From Rhodococcus sp. 14-1411-2a (GTDB lineage Bacteria; Actinomycetota; Actinomycetes; Mycobacteriales; Mycobacteriaceae): a stretch of DNA of 64,000 nt. This document shows, in pieces, positions 36,101-43,094 of this stretch (positions within the stretch are counted from its first letter, which is position 1; every line of letters begins with the position of its first letter). Under the pieces are notes generated by a model. It made no database searches and had not been told where the DNA came from. It was given only the letters and a program-made list of their open reading frames with translations. A program made the position numbers and the translations under genes. The stretch is taken from contig NZ_NPGA01000008.1 in assembly GCF_002259485.1 (NCBI RefSeq), positions 62,001 through 126,000 of the forward strand, given 5' to 3'.

Positions 36101-36511
36101 ATGACCGTTGGCGTACTGCACAACAATTCACCCGAGGGCCGCGCAGCACTGGCGGCCGCAGTGCGAGAAGCCCGCATTCGAGAGACGGACCTCGTCGTCC
36201 TGCACGCACTCTCCGGATCGGCCGAGCCCTCCGCCGAGGCGGCCGAGACGCAGGCAGTGTCCGCGTCGGTGGAGACCGCTCTGGCCGATATCGATCACGC
36301 CGACGCCGTCTCCTGGACCGTGGCGGTGGGCCGGCCCGATCCCGATGCCGTCAACACCCTGCTGACCTTGGTCGAAGAGCAGAAGTCCGAGATCCTGGTG
36401 GTCGGCTCCCGACACCGCTCGGCGGTCGGAAAGTTTCTGATGGGACAGACCATTCAGCGTCTGCTCCTCGAGATTCCGGTCCCGGTTCTTCTGGTCAAGT
36501 CCGGAGCGTGA
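36101..36511 (+). CDS. Universal stress protein (UspA-like, short)
   Basis: This 136-residue single Usp domain has the C-terminal ATP-binding motif VVGSRHRSAVGKFLMGQTIQRLL, so it is probably an ATP-binding type. It begins TVGVLHNNSPEGRAALAAA, without the usual acidic residue early in strand 1. It lies between the citrate transporter and the AbrB permease, overlapping the latter by 4 bases (GTGA). It is closely similar to the Usp at 63034-63426, which also adjoins a tricarboxylate transporter gene. GGAGAAACTGTC precedes the ATG. Confidence 0.92.
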   Translation: MTVGVLHNNSPEGRAALAAAVREARIRETDLVVLHALSGSAEPSAEAAETQAVSASVETALADIDHADAVSWTVAVGRPDPDAVNTLLTLVEEQKSEILVVGSRHRSAVGKFLMGQTIQRLLLEIPVPVLLVKSGA

Positions 36512-37629
36512 GTGCTCCGAAACGGATGAGACGAATACTGGGGAACAGCCTCCGATGGATCGGCCTCGCGGCCGTATCCGTCGGGGGCTGGGCCCTTTTC
36601 GCGGCCCTGGGCCTGACGGCACCGTCGTTGTTCGCGGCCCTCGTCGTCGCCGTGGTGTTCGCTCTGACCGGCCTCGGCCCGGCTGCGGTACCGCGCCCGG
36701 CGTCGATGGCAGCGCAGGGCACGCTGGCCGTCACCATCGGCCTCATGCTCGACACCGACACTCTCGGCGCGTTGGGCGAGAACTGGATTCCCGCCGTTCT
36801 CGTCGGTGCCGGGACGCTGGTCGTCAGCGCCGGTTGCGGCGCACTGCTCGCCCTGCATCGCGATGTCGACCCCGTCACCGGAGCACTGTCCCTGATCGCC
36901 GGTGGCGCAACGGGTCTGGTGTCCATCGCCCGAGAACTCGGCGGGGACGAGCGAATCGTGGCCGTGGTGCAATACCTGCGCGTCGCGCTCGTGGTGGTCA
37001 CCATGCCGCTGATCGTCACCTTCGCCTTCCACACCGACACCGGCGGCGGAGCAGGCGCGGACGATACGGCGACGACGCCCTGGTACATCGGCACGGCCTT
37101 TCTGATCGCCGCCGTCATCGCCGGAATCGTTCTGGCGCGGCTCATCCGACTGCCCGCGCCGGCGACACTCGGACCGCTGATCGTCGCCGGTGCCTGCGAA
37201 CTGCTCGGATGGCCCGTCGACATCTCGGTGCCCACGGTGCTGCTGCCGGTGGCGTTCATCGTCATCGGATGGCAAGCGGGGCTCGCCTTCACCGTGTCGA
37301 GCCTGCGGGCCATCGGTCGTATCTTCCCGTGGGCCGCGCTGCTGGTGCTCTCGATCGGGTTGGTGTGCGCGCTGTTCGGCTGGGCGCTGTCTGCGATCAC
37401 CGGGGTCAGCATGCTCACCGGGTACCTCGCGACCACACCCGGCGGCCTGGCCGCCGTGCTCGCCGTGTCTGCGACCACGGGGTCGGATGTCACCTTCGTC
37501 GCGTGTGTTCAGGTGATCCGACTGGTGTCGATGCTCGTGGCCGCGCCACTCGCCGCAGCCGCGTACACGAAACTGGCCGAGCGCAAGAAAGCCAGGACGG
37601 CGAGCGAATCAACCGTCGGCGCGGGGTAA
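36508..37629 (+). CDS. AbrB-type membrane protein (two AbrB duplication domains)
   Basis: This 373-residue polytopic protein has two repeated halves (GTLAVTIGLMLDTDTLG in the first, FIVIGWQAGLAFTVSSLRAIG in the second), the AbrB-dup/putative ammonia monooxygenase family of membrane proteins. Despite the name it is not the AbrB transition-state regulator. GTG 36508 overlaps the Usp stop; ATG 36526 is an alternative. Its place in the citrate operon suggests a transport or regulatory role linked to tricarboxylate use. The 3' end overlaps convergent phoR by 21 bases. Confidence 0.88.
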   Translation: MSAPKRMRRILGNSLRWIGLAAVSVGGWALFAALGLTAPSLFAALVVAVVFALTGLGPAAVPRPASMAAQGTLAVTIGLMLDTDTLGALGENWIPAVLVGAGTLVVSAGCGALLALHRDVDPVTGALSLIAGGATGLVSIARELGGDERIVAVVQYLRVALVVVTMPLIVTFAFHTDTGGGAGADDTATTPWYIGTAFLIAAVIAGIVLARLIRLPAPATLGPLIVAGACELLGWPVDISVPTVLLPVAFIVIGWQAGLAFTVSSLRAIGRIFPWAALLVLSIGLVCALFGWALSAITGVSMLTGYLATTPGGLAAVLAVSATTGSDVTFVACVQVIRLVSMLVAAPLAAAAYTKLAERKKARTASESTVGAG

Positions 37630-39024
37630 TTCGACCCGGAAGGTCGCACCCTGACCGGGGGCACTCTGCACCCGAACGGTGCCGTTGTGCGCCGCCACCA
37701 AGGCCGCGACGATCGAGAGCCCGAGCCCGCTGCCGCCGCTCTCGCGCGTCCGGGAGGAGTCGGCTCGATAGAAGCGCTCGAACACGTGCGCCGCCTCTTC
37801 CTCGCCCAGCCCGGGGCCGGTGTCCTGGACTTCGAGCAGTACCGAGGACTGGGTGGTCCCGACGCAGACGGTGATCGACGCCGATTCGGGTGTGTGCCGC
37901 ACCGCGTTTCCGACGAGGTTCGCCAGTACCTGGCGCAACCGAGCGTCGTCGCCGCTGACCTCGGGTATTCCCGGCCCTGCCAACACTTTCAGCGAGATGT
38001 CCCGCACGGGTGAGACCGCCTTGGCGTCGTGCACGGCATCGGCGGCGATGGTCAGTAGGTCGACGCGACGCATGTCGAGCGGGCGTTGCGCGTCGAGTCG
38101 CGCGAGCATCAGCAGGTCTTCGACGAGCAGGCCCATCCGCGCCGATTCGCCCTCGATACGCGTCATCAGCAACGAGATGTCGCTCATCGCGCCCTGCCGA
38201 TACAACTCGGCGAATCCGCGGATCGTCGTCAGCGGGGTACGCAGTTCGTGGCTGGCGTCGGCGACGAAGCGGCGCATCCGATCCTCGGACGCACGAGCCG
38301 CCTCCTCCGAGGCCGCAGTTGCCGCGAATGCCCGCTGAATCTGCGAAAGCATTCCGTTGAGGGCCAACGACAATCGGCCCACCTCGGTCTTCTCACTCCA
38401 CTCGGGAACCCGTCGATGCAGATCTCCGGCAGCGATGGCCGCGGCCGTCGTCTCCACTTCACGCAACGGTCGCAGACTGCGTCGCACCACGAAGTAGGCG
38501 ATCACGGCCAGGGCCAGCAACACGGCGGCGCCGATGTAGAACTGCAGCACCACGAGCCGGCTGACGGTCTGTTGGTTGGCGCTGAGCGACATGCCCACGG
38601 TGGTGGAACCCTCGCTGTTGGTCACCGTGATCACCCGCCACTCCTTCGACGGGTCGCCCTCGGAACCGACGGTCTTCGGAGTTGCCGACGGCGCACCGGA
38701 CAGGTCCGGAACACTCTCGGCCACATCGTTGATCGGGCCCCGGACGGTACCGTCGTTGGCCACGGACCGAACGAAGAAGTTCGTCGGCGGGCGGTTCGGG
38801 TTGGGTTCGTCGATCGGAAAGGGCGGGCGTTCGCCACCCGGTTTCGCCCATCCCTGGGACGCTTCGACCAGTTGACTGTCCAGGCGACGCATCAGGGACG
38901 ACTCGAGCGAGGACGTCACCGCCACCCCGGACGCCAGCAGGCCCAGCCCGACCAGGAGCAGCAACGCCGCGACCAAGGTGAAACGCAGCGGCAGGCTCCG
39001 AATCCGACCTCGAACGGCCGTCAC
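37609..39024 (-). CDS. phoR: Sensor histidine kinase PhoR
   Basis: This 471-residue EnvZ-type kinase has a helix near residues 15-36, a Pro-rich extracytoplasmic domain (about 37-157), a second helix (about 160-180), HAMP (about 181-235), the H-box ASHELRTPLTTIRG with His259, and a HATPase domain with NLVGNAVRHTP, DTGPGLGEEE and GSGLGLSIV. In mycobacteria PhoPR controls envelope lipids and pH/stress responses. The GTG start overlaps the phoP stop (GTGA). The stimulus is unknown. Confidence 0.88.
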   Translation of the reverse strand: MTAVRGRIRSLPLRFTLVAALLLLVGLGLLASGVAVTSSLESSLMRRLDSQLVEASQGWAKPGGERPPFPIDEPNPNRPPTNFFVRSVANDGTVRGPINDVAESVPDLSGAPSATPKTVGSEGDPSKEWRVITVTNSEGSTTVGMSLSANQQTVSRLVVLQFYIGAAVLLALAVIAYFVVRRSLRPLREVETTAAAIAAGDLHRRVPEWSEKTEVGRLSLALNGMLSQIQRAFAATAASEEAARASEDRMRRFVADASHELRTPLTTIRGFAELYRQGAMSDISLLMTRIEGESARMGLLVEDLLMLARLDAQRPLDMRRVDLLTIAADAVHDAKAVSPVRDISLKVLAGPGIPEVSGDDARLRQVLANLVGNAVRHTPESASITVCVGTTQSSVLLEVQDTGPGLGEEEAAHVFERFYRADSSRTRESGGSGLGLSIVAALVAAHNGTVRVQSAPGQGATFRVELPRADG

Positions 39025-39728
39025 CGTGGCTGGCGCATGACGTAGCCGACGCCTCGCAGTGTGTGAATCAAGCGAGTGTCTCCGGTATCGACCTTGCGAC
39101 GTAGATACGACACATACGACTCCACCACTCCCACTTCACCACCGAAGTCGTAGTGCCACACGTGATCGAGGATTCGCGGCTTGCTCAGCACGGTTCCCGC
39201 GTTCACCATGAAGTACCGCAGCAGCGTGAACTCGGTGGGCGAGAGCGAGATCGGCTCACCTGCCTTCCACACCTCGTGGGTGTCGTCGTCGAGTTCGATG
39301 TCCGCGAACGCAACTCGCGACGGCTGCGCGTCCTCGCTCTTGCCGGACCGGCGCAGGATCACTCGGAGTCGGGCCACCACTTCCTCGAGCGAGAACGGCT
39401 TGGTGACGTAGTCGTCCGCACCGAGGGTCAGCCCGGTCACCTTGTCTTCCACCGAGTCACGCGCGGTCAGGAACAGGGCAGGCGCATCGATTCCGTCGGC
39501 CCGCAGTCGACGCAGCAGACCGAACCCGTCCATGCCGGGCATCATCACGTCGAGAATGAGAGCCTCGGGCCTGAAGTTGCGCGCCTTGTCGAGAGCCTCG
39601 GGACCGGACGACGCAGTCGCCACCTCGAATCCCTGGTACCTCAGGCTGACCGACAGCAGTTCGACGATGGTCGGTTCGTCGTCGACGATCAGGACTCTGG
39701 CCTCGGGTGTCTCGCTCACGGTGTCCAT
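39021..39728 (-). CDS. phoP: OmpR-family response regulator PhoP
   Basis: This 235-residue regulator has a receiver domain (phosphoacceptor Asp60 in LILDVMMPGMDGFG; LTARDS; DYVTKPFSLEEVVAR) and an OmpR winged helix (LSPTEFTLLRYF, then VESYVSYLRRK and HTLRGVGYV). From memory it matches M. tuberculosis PhoP along almost its whole length, much closer than to MprA or TrcR. ATG 39728 is chosen. Upstream, 36-53 bases from the start, is a perfect PhoP-type direct repeat (39764-39781), so autoregulation is likely. Confidence 0.92.
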   Translation of the reverse strand: MDTVSETPEARVLIVDDEPTIVELLSVSLRYQGFEVATASSGPEALDKARNFRPEALILDVMMPGMDGFGLLRRLRADGIDAPALFLTARDSVEDKVTGLTLGADDYVTKPFSLEEVVARLRVILRRSGKSEDAQPSRVAFADIELDDDTHEVWKAGEPISLSPTEFTLLRYFMVNAGTVLSKPRILDHVWHYDFGGEVGVVESYVSYLRRKVDTGDTRLIHTLRGVGYVMRQPR

Positions 39729-39763
39729 CTTCGCGCGAGATGCTGCTCGTTCGCTGGACTCTC

Positions 39764-39781
39764 GCTGTGAGGTTGCTGTGA
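39764..39781 (-). promoter_or_regulatory. PhoP box (7-4-7 direct repeat)
   Basis: Plus strand GCTGTGA-N4-GCTGTGA reads TCACAGC-N4-TCACAGC on the phoP strand, identical to the mycobacterial PhoP consensus as I recall it. It lies in the divergent region between phoP and the YraQ-family permease gene. Confidence 0.8.
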
Positions 39782-39845
39782 GCCACCCACAACGAAGTTG
39801 CCGCGAGCCACCGACAACGAGGTTGCCGCGAGCCACCGACGACAC
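39771..39845. repeat. Three tandem 25-base repeats in the phoP/permease divergent region
   Basis: Units at 39771-39795, 39796-39820 and 39821-39845 share the pattern GTTGCYGYGAGCCACC followed by CACAACGA or a close variant. Unit 1 contains the right PhoP half-site GCTGTGA, and units 2 and 3 have GCCGCGA at the same place. Confidence 0.85.
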
Positions 39846-39863
39846 AGCCCAGCCACAGGGGGC

Positions 39864-40880
39864 ATGATGGCAGCGATGCTCGACGCGAAGACCGACGGCC
39901 GAATCAGGACTCGGTCTCCCGTGTCATCCATGCACGTATTCGCAACTCTGCTCGTATTGGGCATCGTCTTCGGTGCCGATATCGCGCGATGGGTCGACTC
40001 GTCCCCTGCGCTGAAGACCGGCGCGACGGTGTTCACCGGGATCTTCGTGCAGGCGACGCCGTTCCTGGTGCTCGGAGTACTCGTCAGTGGAAGTATCGCC
40101 GCGTTCGTCTCGCCGTCGGTGCTGCGACGAGTGGTCCCGAAGAACCAAACGGCTGCCGTCGGAGTGACGGGACTGGCCGGAATGGCGCTGCCCGGTTGTG
40201 AGTGCGGTGCCGTTCCCGTCTCGCGTCGGCTGATGGATCAGGGTGTTCCGGCATCGGCCGCCCTCGCGTTCCTGCTGTCGGCGCCGGCGATCAACCCGGT
40301 CGTCCTGGTCTCGACCGCGGTGGCTTTTCCCGGCGAACCCGGCATGGTTCTCGCGCGGTTCCTCGGCTCGCTCGCCACTGCACTGGTGATGGGTTGGCTG
40401 TGGACTCGATTCGGCAAGGCGGAGTGGATCACCGCGCGGCTGGCCGCTCGCGGACACGATCACGACCGCTCGAAGTGGGAGACGTTCCGCGAGTCGGCGC
40501 GTGCTGACCTGCTTCAGGCCGGGGCATTTCTCGTGTTCGGTGCCGCGGCCGCCGCCCTGCTGCATCTGGTGATTCCGGACTGGGTGTTCGCCCATCTCGC
40601 CGGGCAGTTGCTGCTGTCGATCCTGGTGATGGCCGTACTCGCGGTGATTCTGGCGCTGTGTTCGGAGGCCGATGCGTTCGTTGCCGCCAGCATGTCGATG
40701 CTGCCGCTGCTTCCGCGGTTGGTCTTCCTGGTGGTCGGACCTGCCGTCGACGTGAAGCTGATGGCGATGCAGGCGGGCAGTTTCGGACGCGGGTTCGTCG
40801 CACGTTTCGCCCCGCTGACGTTCGTCGTCGCGATCGTGTGTGCCTCGGTGTGCGGCTACCTCGTTCTGGGAGCGCGATGA
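39864..40880 (+). CDS. YraQ/UPF0718-family permease
   Basis: This 338-residue membrane protein has about eight helices. It carries the family's conserved cysteine motif LPGCECGAVPVSRRL in the first half and ALCSEADAFVAAS in the second (the two symmetric halves of DUF318/YraQ permeases). A His/Asp cluster (RGHDHDRSK) lies in the central loop. CAGGGGG precedes the ATG at 39864; ATGs at 39867 and 39876 are alternatives. It overlaps the TIGR03943-type gene by 4 bases. The substrate is unknown; metal or metal-complex transport has been suggested for the family. Confidence 0.9.
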   Translation: MMAAMLDAKTDGRIRTRSPVSSMHVFATLLVLGIVFGADIARWVDSSPALKTGATVFTGIFVQATPFLVLGVLVSGSIAAFVSPSVLRRVVPKNQTAAVGVTGLAGMALPGCECGAVPVSRRLMDQGVPASAALAFLLSAPAINPVVLVSTAVAFPGEPGMVLARFLGSLATALVMGWLWTRFGKAEWITARLAARGHDHDRSKWETFRESARADLLQAGAFLVFGAAAAALLHLVIPDWVFAHLAGQLLLSILVMAVLAVILALCSEADAFVAASMSMLPLLPRLVFLVVGPAVDVKLMAMQAGSFGRGFVARFAPLTFVVAIVCASVCGYLVLGAR

Positions 40881-41614
40881 AGCGCGAGGTGCAGAACCTT
40901 CTGCTGTTTCTCCTCGGCGGAGCCATGGTCAAGATCTCGTTGGACGGCAGCTTTGTGCGATACGTCAAACCGTCGCTGCATCCGTATCTGCTGACTGCCG
41001 GCGTGTTGATCGTGCTCCTGGCGGCCGCGTCGATCGTGGCCGACATCCGCCGCGGTGGGCCGGCCGACGACGGGCACGATCATGATTCGCGTCCGTACTG
41101 GCTGCTGTTGGTCCCGCTCGCGGTCATCCTGTTCGTCGCACCGCCCGCGCTGGGTGTCTCCGCGGTCGGCGATCGATCCGTCACCTCGGCGGCCGATCGT
41201 CAGCGGACAGCGTTTCCACCCCTCCCGGACGAGCGTGCGCCCGAGGTTCCGTTGCTCGATGTCGTACAACGCGCGGTCAGGGACACCGAAGGCAGCCTCG
41301 ACGGACGGGAGATTCGCGTCACCGGATTCGCCGTCGGCACCTCGAACGGAGGCTCGCCGCGCGCCGACGGCACGACGGACGGCATCGATCTCGCTCGCAT
41401 TCTGATCATCTGCTGCGCGGCCGACGCCAGGTCCGTTCGCATCCACCTCGACGCAGGTAGCGCGTCTCTCGACGACATTTCGGACGGCACCTGGCTGCGG
41501 TTATCGGGGACCGTCGACGCGGCCACAGCGACGGAGGACACCGCGTTCACACCCACGATGACCGTCTCGACGGTCGAGCGAATCGACGCGCCCGCGAACA
41601 CGTACGCGTACTGA
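40877..41614 (+). CDS. TIGR03943-family membrane subunit paired with YraQ permease
   Basis: This 245-residue protein has two N-terminal helices (LLLFLLGGAMVKISL, LLTAGVLIVLLAAASIVA), a short loop DDGHDHDSR, a third helix, and a long extracytoplasmic domain with a cysteine pair (LIICCAADARSVRI). Families of this type occur next to YraQ permeases and are thought to form a two-part system. Its ATG overlaps the permease stop (ATGA). The function is unproven. Confidence 0.88.
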   Translation: MKREVQNLLLFLLGGAMVKISLDGSFVRYVKPSLHPYLLTAGVLIVLLAAASIVADIRRGGPADDGHDHDSRPYWLLLVPLAVILFVAPPALGVSAVGDRSVTSAADRQRTAFPPLPDERAPEVPLLDVVQRAVRDTEGSLDGREIRVTGFAVGTSNGGSPRADGTTDGIDLARILIICCAADARSVRIHLDAGSASLDDISDGTWLRLSGTVDAATATEDTAFTPTMTVSTVERIDAPANTYAY

Positions 41615-41647
41615 CCACCCGAAAGCCATGGCCACTATCGACCAGAA

Positions 41648-41665
41648 TTGGTACGATCGTACAAG
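41648..41665. promoter_or_regulatory. Palindromic operator-like site upstream of the guanidine riboswitch
   Basis: TTGGTACGATCGTACAAG contains the perfect 12-base palindrome GTACGATCGTAC and is nearly symmetric over 18 bases. It lies 13 bases upstream of the riboswitch. The form suits a TetR-type dimer, but no regulator gene is adjacent. Confidence 0.45.
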
Positions 41666-41678
41666 TCACTTCCGACAA

Positions 41679-41719
41679 TCGGACGAGCGCACCGTACCCG
41701 AACAGCGACAAGACGGTGC
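41679..41719 (+). promoter_or_regulatory. Guanidine-III (mini-ykkC-III) riboswitch
   Basis: The segment begins TCGGACGAGC and contains ACCGTACCCGA then CGACAAGACGGTGC. This follows the guanidine-III consensus as known from Thermobifida. The stem GCACCGT (41689-41695) pairs with ACGGTGC (41713-41719), and the pseudoknot TCGG (41679-41682) pairs with CCGA (41698-41701). The ribosome site AAGGAG starts directly after the 3' stem, so ligand binding can control translation of the exporter. Confidence 0.93.
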
Positions 41720-41733
41720 AAGGAGTGATTTTC

Positions 41734-42048
41734 GTGGCTTGGCTCATTCTCGTCGTCTCCGGCGTTCTCGAAGCGATCTGGGCGACCGCGCTCGGTAAGT
41801 CCGAGGGCTTCACCAAACTCGGACCGTCCGTCGTCTTCGGAGTCGCAGTGGTTCTCAGCATGATCGGTCTCGCGGTCGCGATGCGGTCGTTGCCCACCGG
41901 TACCGCCTACGCCGTCTGGGTGGGAATCGGTGCCACCCTCACCGTCGCGTACGCCATGATCACCGGCGAAGAAGCTGCGTCACTGCTCAAGGTGGCGCTT
42001 CTGGTCGGCATCGTCGGATGCGTCGTGGGACTGAAGGTTCTTCACTGA
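41734..42048 (+). CDS. gdx: Guanidinium exporter Gdx (SugE-type SMR protein)
   Basis: This protein of about 104 residues has four membrane helices and the SMR core with the essential glutamate (Glu13) in SGVLEAIWATALGKSEGFTKL, followed by AYAVWVGIGA. The Trp after Glu and the GFT motif mark the SugE/Gdx branch rather than the broad EmrE branch. It exchanges guanidinium for protons. The start is GTG 41734, about 9 bases after AAGGAG; an in-frame start at 41716 lies inside the riboswitch. The riboswitch independently supports guanidinium as substrate. Confidence 0.95.
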   Translation: MAWLILVVSGVLEAIWATALGKSEGFTKLGPSVVFGVAVVLSMIGLAVAMRSLPTGTAYAVWVGIGATLTVAYAMITGEEAASLLKVALLVGIVGCVVGLKVLH

Positions 42049-42080
42049 TTTTCCGAGCTACGAGCAGTTACAGTAAAACG

Positions 42081-42884
42081 ATGAATTGGGTGTCAGCGAT
42101 CACACTGCCCGCGCGCGCCGGAATTGCCATCGCCGAGCAGGCGATCGGCGTCGCGGAGGTCGCGTTGGCCACCACCAGGATGGCCTTGGCCACCGGTGCA
42201 TCCGGCACCGCAGGTGTCGCCTCGCTCGCCAATCCACGCGGCGGCACCATGCAACTGCTCGCCCAGCTCGGCCAACTCACCTCCGACGACCGCGCCCTGG
42301 GCAACGCACTCAAGGAAGGCGGACCCTTGGACCGCCTTCTCGCCCAGGGCGGCGTCGTCGACCGCCTCACCTCCGAGGACGGCACCCTCGAGCGGTTGCT
42401 CTCCCCGGGTGGCCCGGTAGAGCGAATTCTCGCTCCGGGCGGACCCTTGGACCGGCTGCTCGCCGAGGACGGACCGCTCGAACGACTGCTCGCCGAAGGC
42501 GGTCTGCTCGACCGCATCACCGCCACCAACGGACCGCTCGAACGACTGACGGCCAAGGACGGCCCGCTCGAGGTGCTCACGCGTCAGGACGGCCTGATCG
42601 AGCGTGCCATCGCCGAGGAGGGCATCCTCGAAACTCTGCTCGCCGAGGACGGTGCCATCGAGCGACTGACAGCCAAGGGCGGACCGCTCGATCAGCTGGT
42701 CAAGCTGTCGGAGACACTGACGTCGGTGGCCCCGAACATCGAGCGGATGAGCATCTCGATCGACATCCTGCAGGATTCCGTGGAGATCCTCTCGGCTGCG
42801 GTCCACCCACTGGGCGAGCTGGTCGGCCGACTCCCGAGTCGCTGGCTCAAGAGCGGGAAACAGTCGGTTCACGAGTTGCACTGA
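42081..42884 (+). CDS. Protein with 13 tandem decapeptide repeats, function unknown
   Basis: This 267-residue protein has three parts. Residues 1-80 are Ala-rich and amphipathic (SAITLPARAGIAIAEQ). Residues 81-210 are 13 exact 10-residue repeats in register with consensus G-P-L-[DE]-R-L-[LT]-[AS]-x-[DG], for example GPLDRLLAED and GPLERLLAEG. Residues 211-267 form a predicted helical, coiled-coil-like tail (LSETLTSVAPNIERMSISID) ending in a basic stretch. There is no signal peptide or clear membrane span. I do not recognise a family. It stands alone between gdx and the sugar operon, with its own gap on each side. Confidence 0.85.
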   Translation: MNWVSAITLPARAGIAIAEQAIGVAEVALATTRMALATGASGTAGVASLANPRGGTMQLLAQLGQLTSDDRALGNALKEGGPLDRLLAQGGVVDRLTSEDGTLERLLSPGGPVERILAPGGPLDRLLAEDGPLERLLAEGGLLDRITATNGPLERLTAKDGPLEVLTRQDGLIERAIAEEGILETLLAEDGAIERLTAKGGPLDQLVKLSETLTSVAPNIERMSISIDILQDSVEILSAAVHPLGELVGRLPSRWLKSGKQSVHELH

Positions 42885-42940
42885 CGCCCCGGCCCCTCCG
42901 GCGAAGATTCTCGACTCTCGGGGCTGCGGCGTCGACTCGT

Positions 42941-42954
42941 TGTTAGCGCTCACA
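42941..42954. promoter_or_regulatory. LacI-type operator O1
   Basis: TGTTAGCGCTCACA is a near-palindrome with the central GCGC typical of LacI-family sites. A second copy lies 56 bases downstream. Both precede the monosaccharide ABC operon, whose last neighbour encodes a LacI-family regulator. Confidence 0.75.
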
Positions 42955-42983
42955 CTGGTGAGCGGGGGTACGGAAAATAAACT

Positions 42984-43010
42984 TTGACAATGCCGATGTT
43001 ATCGCTCACA
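42984..43010 (+). promoter_or_regulatory. Sugar operon promoter -35 element and LacI-type operator O2
   Basis: TTGACA (42984-42989) is a consensus -35 element. The operator TGTTATCGCTCACA (42997-43010) covers the spacer and -10 region, so a bound repressor would block RNA polymerase. The -10 sequence itself is not obvious. Confidence 0.7.
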
Positions 43011-43094
43011 CTTTCGTCTTGATGTGATGTGCGGCACAGACGAGGCCGCTCTCCACCAACTTCGAGATCTGATTTCACCGAGCAGGGAGAAACG

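Noticed and set aside
36508-37629. AbrB transition-state transcription factor
   Set aside because: The protein is an integral membrane protein with duplicated AbrB-dup domains, unrelated to the DNA-binding AbrB fold.
39771-39845. CRISPR array
   Set aside because: The 25-base units are directly adjacent with no spacers, and no cas gene is present.
42048-42080. GAGCTACGAGC near the gdx stop as another copy of the CTCGTAGC hairpin
   Set aside because: Only one arm-like fragment is present and no stem can form.
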